From assembly GCA_018398765.1 (NCBI GenBank), contig JAHBMJ010004954.1, forward strand, positions 28,138 through 48,137: a stretch of 20,000 nucleotides of DNA, given 5' to 3'. Below are positions 18,601 through 20,000 of this stretch, piece after piece (position 1 is the first letter of the stretch; each line of letters starts with the position of its first letter). The notes below the pieces were generated by a model. That model saw only the letters and a program-made list of their open reading frames with translations, ran no database searches and had not been told where the DNA came from. The position numbers were made by a program, and so were the translations under genes. Origin of the DNA: Chromera velia. Taxonomy: Eukaryota; Sar; Chromeraceae.

Positions 18601-19901
18601 TTTTTTCTCAGGTTGTCAATGAGCCCTTCTGTCAGCTTCAGTTCAGAGTGAGTTGACACTTATTTTCTCGTCTCTCTTCTTTTTTCTTCCTCTTCCTCGC
18701 ACACACGATGTGCATTCACGAACTTGTCGCTCTTTTTCGATTCTTTGCTTTCTTACTTGATCTGGGCTTGGTTTCTACTCCCACATTCTCTCGTCACACG
18801 AAGACGAGAGATCTGTCCACTGCCTTGCCTGGCTGCGTGTGACGAAGGCACCTCCATCATGAAGAGTGGGGTTGCATAGGGCGATGAAGAAGAGGTCGAC
18901 CTCCTTTTGCATGAGATTTTCCTGCTTAGAGATGATGAGATGAAATCGCTGCCTTCCCTCTCCAACCCCCCTTTCCTCAATCTCCCTTCCTCTCCAGAAA
19001 AAAAAACCAAACGCTGAAGGAGGAGCTGAAGAAGAAATCGAAGCGGTAAGTCAAACAGGTGCATTCATTTGCACGCAGAGTTCATCTTTCTCCTTGTCTT
19101 TTTCTTGTCTTCACAAGGAAAAAGCGCAGCTCAGAGAGAGTCTTTCAGTCAGGGCGGAGGTGCACAAAGCGGCCAAAACAAACAAACGGATGCGAGACGT
19201 CAGTCAAGGAAACAAACGGCTGGGTCTTCTTCCTGAAAAGAGCCCCAGAAGGCATGAATTTGCATGTGTGCACGTTCGTATGTAAAGAAAGAGAAACGCT
19301 TCATGCCGATCCACGCAAGAATCAAACGAGAAAATTCCTTCCTTCCCTTTCTCACTCCCTCCCTCCCTCCCTTCCTCTGGCATGAAGGGTCACGATAGTG
19401 ACGGCGAGAGATGGGCGGGTGCCAAGCTGCATGCATTTATTTATTCTGTATGAAAATAAATTCTGTATGAAAACAAACACACGCAGGGTCACGATAGCGA
19501 CGGCGAGAGATGGGCGGGTGCCAAGCTGCAGGGTCAACTGCGGGAACTGGGGGCAGACGGAGTGGCTGTCGTTGTGACGCGCTGGTTTGGTGGGACGCTT
19601 TTGGGTCGGTCAGAAAGATGGTTTCTTACCTCGGTCCCAGCAACTAGGATTCTGTTGTCAGCAAGATTGTGTGGTTTGACGTGATGGGGTGCTTTTTTTT
19701 TTTGTTGTATGGCCTGTTTGCGGTTTGGGTGTCGTGAGGCAGTCAGTCGAGACAACGTCTTGCAGGATGCGGACAGACGCTGACTCTTCTGCTGCCGGTG
19801 TCGGTTGGTGTTTTTGAGAGAGAGGTTAACGGAGTCTGACAGAGTTGCCGTGCGGGGACTCTCTCTCTCTCTCTCTCTGTCTCTCTGTGTGTGTGTGTGT
19901 G

Positions 19902-19978
<77 letters not shown>

Positions 19979-20000
19979 GTGGAGCGCAGATTCGGTTTGC
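15186..20000 (+). CDS. UIM-SIM-PIP-like-IMPACT domain protein (multi-exon, 3' end beyond window)
   Basis: Nine GT-AG exons join with consistent phases: 15186-15225, 15415-15566, 15981-17441, 17853-18170, 18407-18493, 18612-18647, 18998-19045, 19118-19198 and 19487-19608. A tenth begins at 19990. This gives 781 residues so far.

Order of features: a basic start; an acidic segment; UIM 1 (about residues 60-77, DDEEA|EMLALALSLSEEE, split by an intron); a Ser run; a basic nuclear-signal-like segment (about 241-271, KRRR...PKRRSLKKQK); UIM 2 (about 362-377, DEDLQFALALSLSE); a long Ser run; a SUMO-interacting-like motif (446-457, EIVELSDDE); a PCNA-box-like KITSFFQPK (about 571-579, lacking the usual Gln); and a C-terminal IMPACT/YIH1 (UPF0029) domain from about 630. 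The domain shows EDRGSVFQAH, KIASATHNIAAWRAAR, GHDSDGERWAGAKL and VVVTRWFGGTLLG.

Exons 18612-19198 add about 55 mostly charged residues between the 'ATHNI.A.R' and 'DSDGE' motifs, where family members have roughly 15. Known IMPACT/YIH1 proteins bind GCN1 and restrain GCN2, but here the usual RWD domain is absent. The motifs suggest a nuclear ubiquitin/SUMO reader. The function is unproven. Confidence 0.82.
15574..15668 (+). repeat. Compound CT then GT microsatellite in intron 2
   Basis: A CT run begins seven bases after the donor at 15567 and turns into a GT run of about 28 units. It lies wholly in the intron between the acidic exon and the exon that starts with the first UIM core. Confidence 0.96.
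16185..16214 (+). repeat. In-frame serine codon repeat (TCN), first
   Basis: About ten consecutive serine codons of mixed TCT/TCC type lie in the large exon between the first UIM and the nuclear-signal-like segment. It is a low-complexity linker likely to vary in length. Confidence 0.9.
16983..17046 (+). repeat. In-frame serine codon repeat (TCN), second
   Basis: A run of about twenty serine codons broken by two alanine codons, followed by Cys-Ala-Ala and a proline run. It sits between the second UIM and the SUMO-interacting-like motif and is an unstructured spacer. Confidence 0.9.
17635..17825 (+). repeat. Pyrimidine-rich TTTC/TTCC tract in intron 3
   Basis: About 190 nt almost without purines fills the 3' half of the intron at 17442-17852, ending about 25 nt before the tandem CAGCAG acceptor. 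It acts as a very long polypyrimidine tract and explains the Phe/Leu/Ser-rich open frame across it. Confidence 0.93.
19386..19530 (+). repeat. 99-bp tandem duplication of an IMPACT exon start
   Basis: The 46 nt at 19386-19431 recur at 19485-19530 with one mismatch, which is synonymous (AGT/AGC, Ser). The copied part includes the AG of the acceptor and the codons for GHDSDGERWAGAKL. Between the copies is an ATTCTGTATGAAAA-type direct repeat of about 17 nt. Copy 2 continues into the rest of the exon. Copy 1 runs into TGA at 19451-19453 unless the GTATGA donor at 19448 is used. Confidence 0.93.
19859..19978 (+). repeat. Compound CT then GT microsatellite in intron 9
   Basis: A CT run is followed by a GT run of about 40 units with two GC interruptions. 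It ends eleven bases before the acceptor GCGCAG at 19984-19989, so the GT repeat occupies the place of the normal polypyrimidine tract. Confidence 0.96.

Noticed and set aside
19763-19795. Alternative exon after the TTGCAG at 19758-19763
   Set aside because: It joins in phase but does not give the Arg-Phe expected after the RWFGGTLLG motif. The acceptor at 19989 gives Arg-Phe-Gly.
1-20000. CRISPR arrays, tRNA or rRNA genes, bacterial operons, phage or toxin genes
   Set aside because: No regularly spaced repeats, cloverleaf candidates or rRNA-like blocks were noticed. The gene structure is eukaryotic, and nothing resembling a toxin or a virus of animals or crops was seen. A tRNA scan was not possible here.

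Overview
This window looks like nuclear DNA from a eukaryote, most likely a protist or alga. The reasons are GT-AG introns with pyrimidine-rich coding strands, long CT/GT/CA and TTCC microsatellites, a large pentatricopeptide (PPR) gene, a copia-like retroelement relic, and no operons or bacterial ribosome sites. The combination (PPR gene, introns loaded with microsatellites, an excess of GCATGC) makes me think of an alveolate alga such as a chromerid. That is an inference and not something the sequence proves.

Layout. Positions 1-8300 are mostly non-genic: simple repeats, an AT-rich fold-back element (about 1692-2060), one convincing coiled-coil exon on the minus strand (2091-2565), a decayed copia-type RNase H region on the minus strand (3589-4269), microsatellites at 5001-5106 and 5528-5793, and a 1.15-kb element with long inverted arms built of degenerate 13-14-nt modules (6872-8018). 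Positions 8333-9870 hold a broken gene: a soluble N-terminal domain resembling an unnamed bacterial-type domain, then several membrane spans, interrupted by two in-frame stops and about three frameshifts. A small inverted-repeat element with hexamer/pentamer tips lies at 10788-11070.

The gene-rich part is 11544-20000. A 968-976-residue PPR protein runs on the minus strand (11544-14450). About 0.7 kb away, divergently transcribed, is a multi-exon gene on the plus strand (15186 to beyond the window end). I resolved nine exons plus the first bases of a tenth, and all junction phases agree. It encodes, in order, two ubiquitin-interacting motifs, a basic nuclear-localisation-like segment, a SUMO-interacting-like motif, a PCNA-box-like motif and a C-terminal IMPACT/YIH1 (UPF0029) domain. 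The domain carries a lysine/glutamate-rich insertion and ends beyond the window.

The most interesting items are this ubiquitin/SUMO/PCNA-like/IMPACT architecture, a 99-bp tandem duplication that copies the 5' end of one IMPACT exon together with its acceptor, and the modular inverted-arm element. The PPR protein probably acts in organelle RNA metabolism and the IMPACT-domain protein probably in the nucleus. Nothing in the sequence links their functions beyond the shared divergent promoter region.
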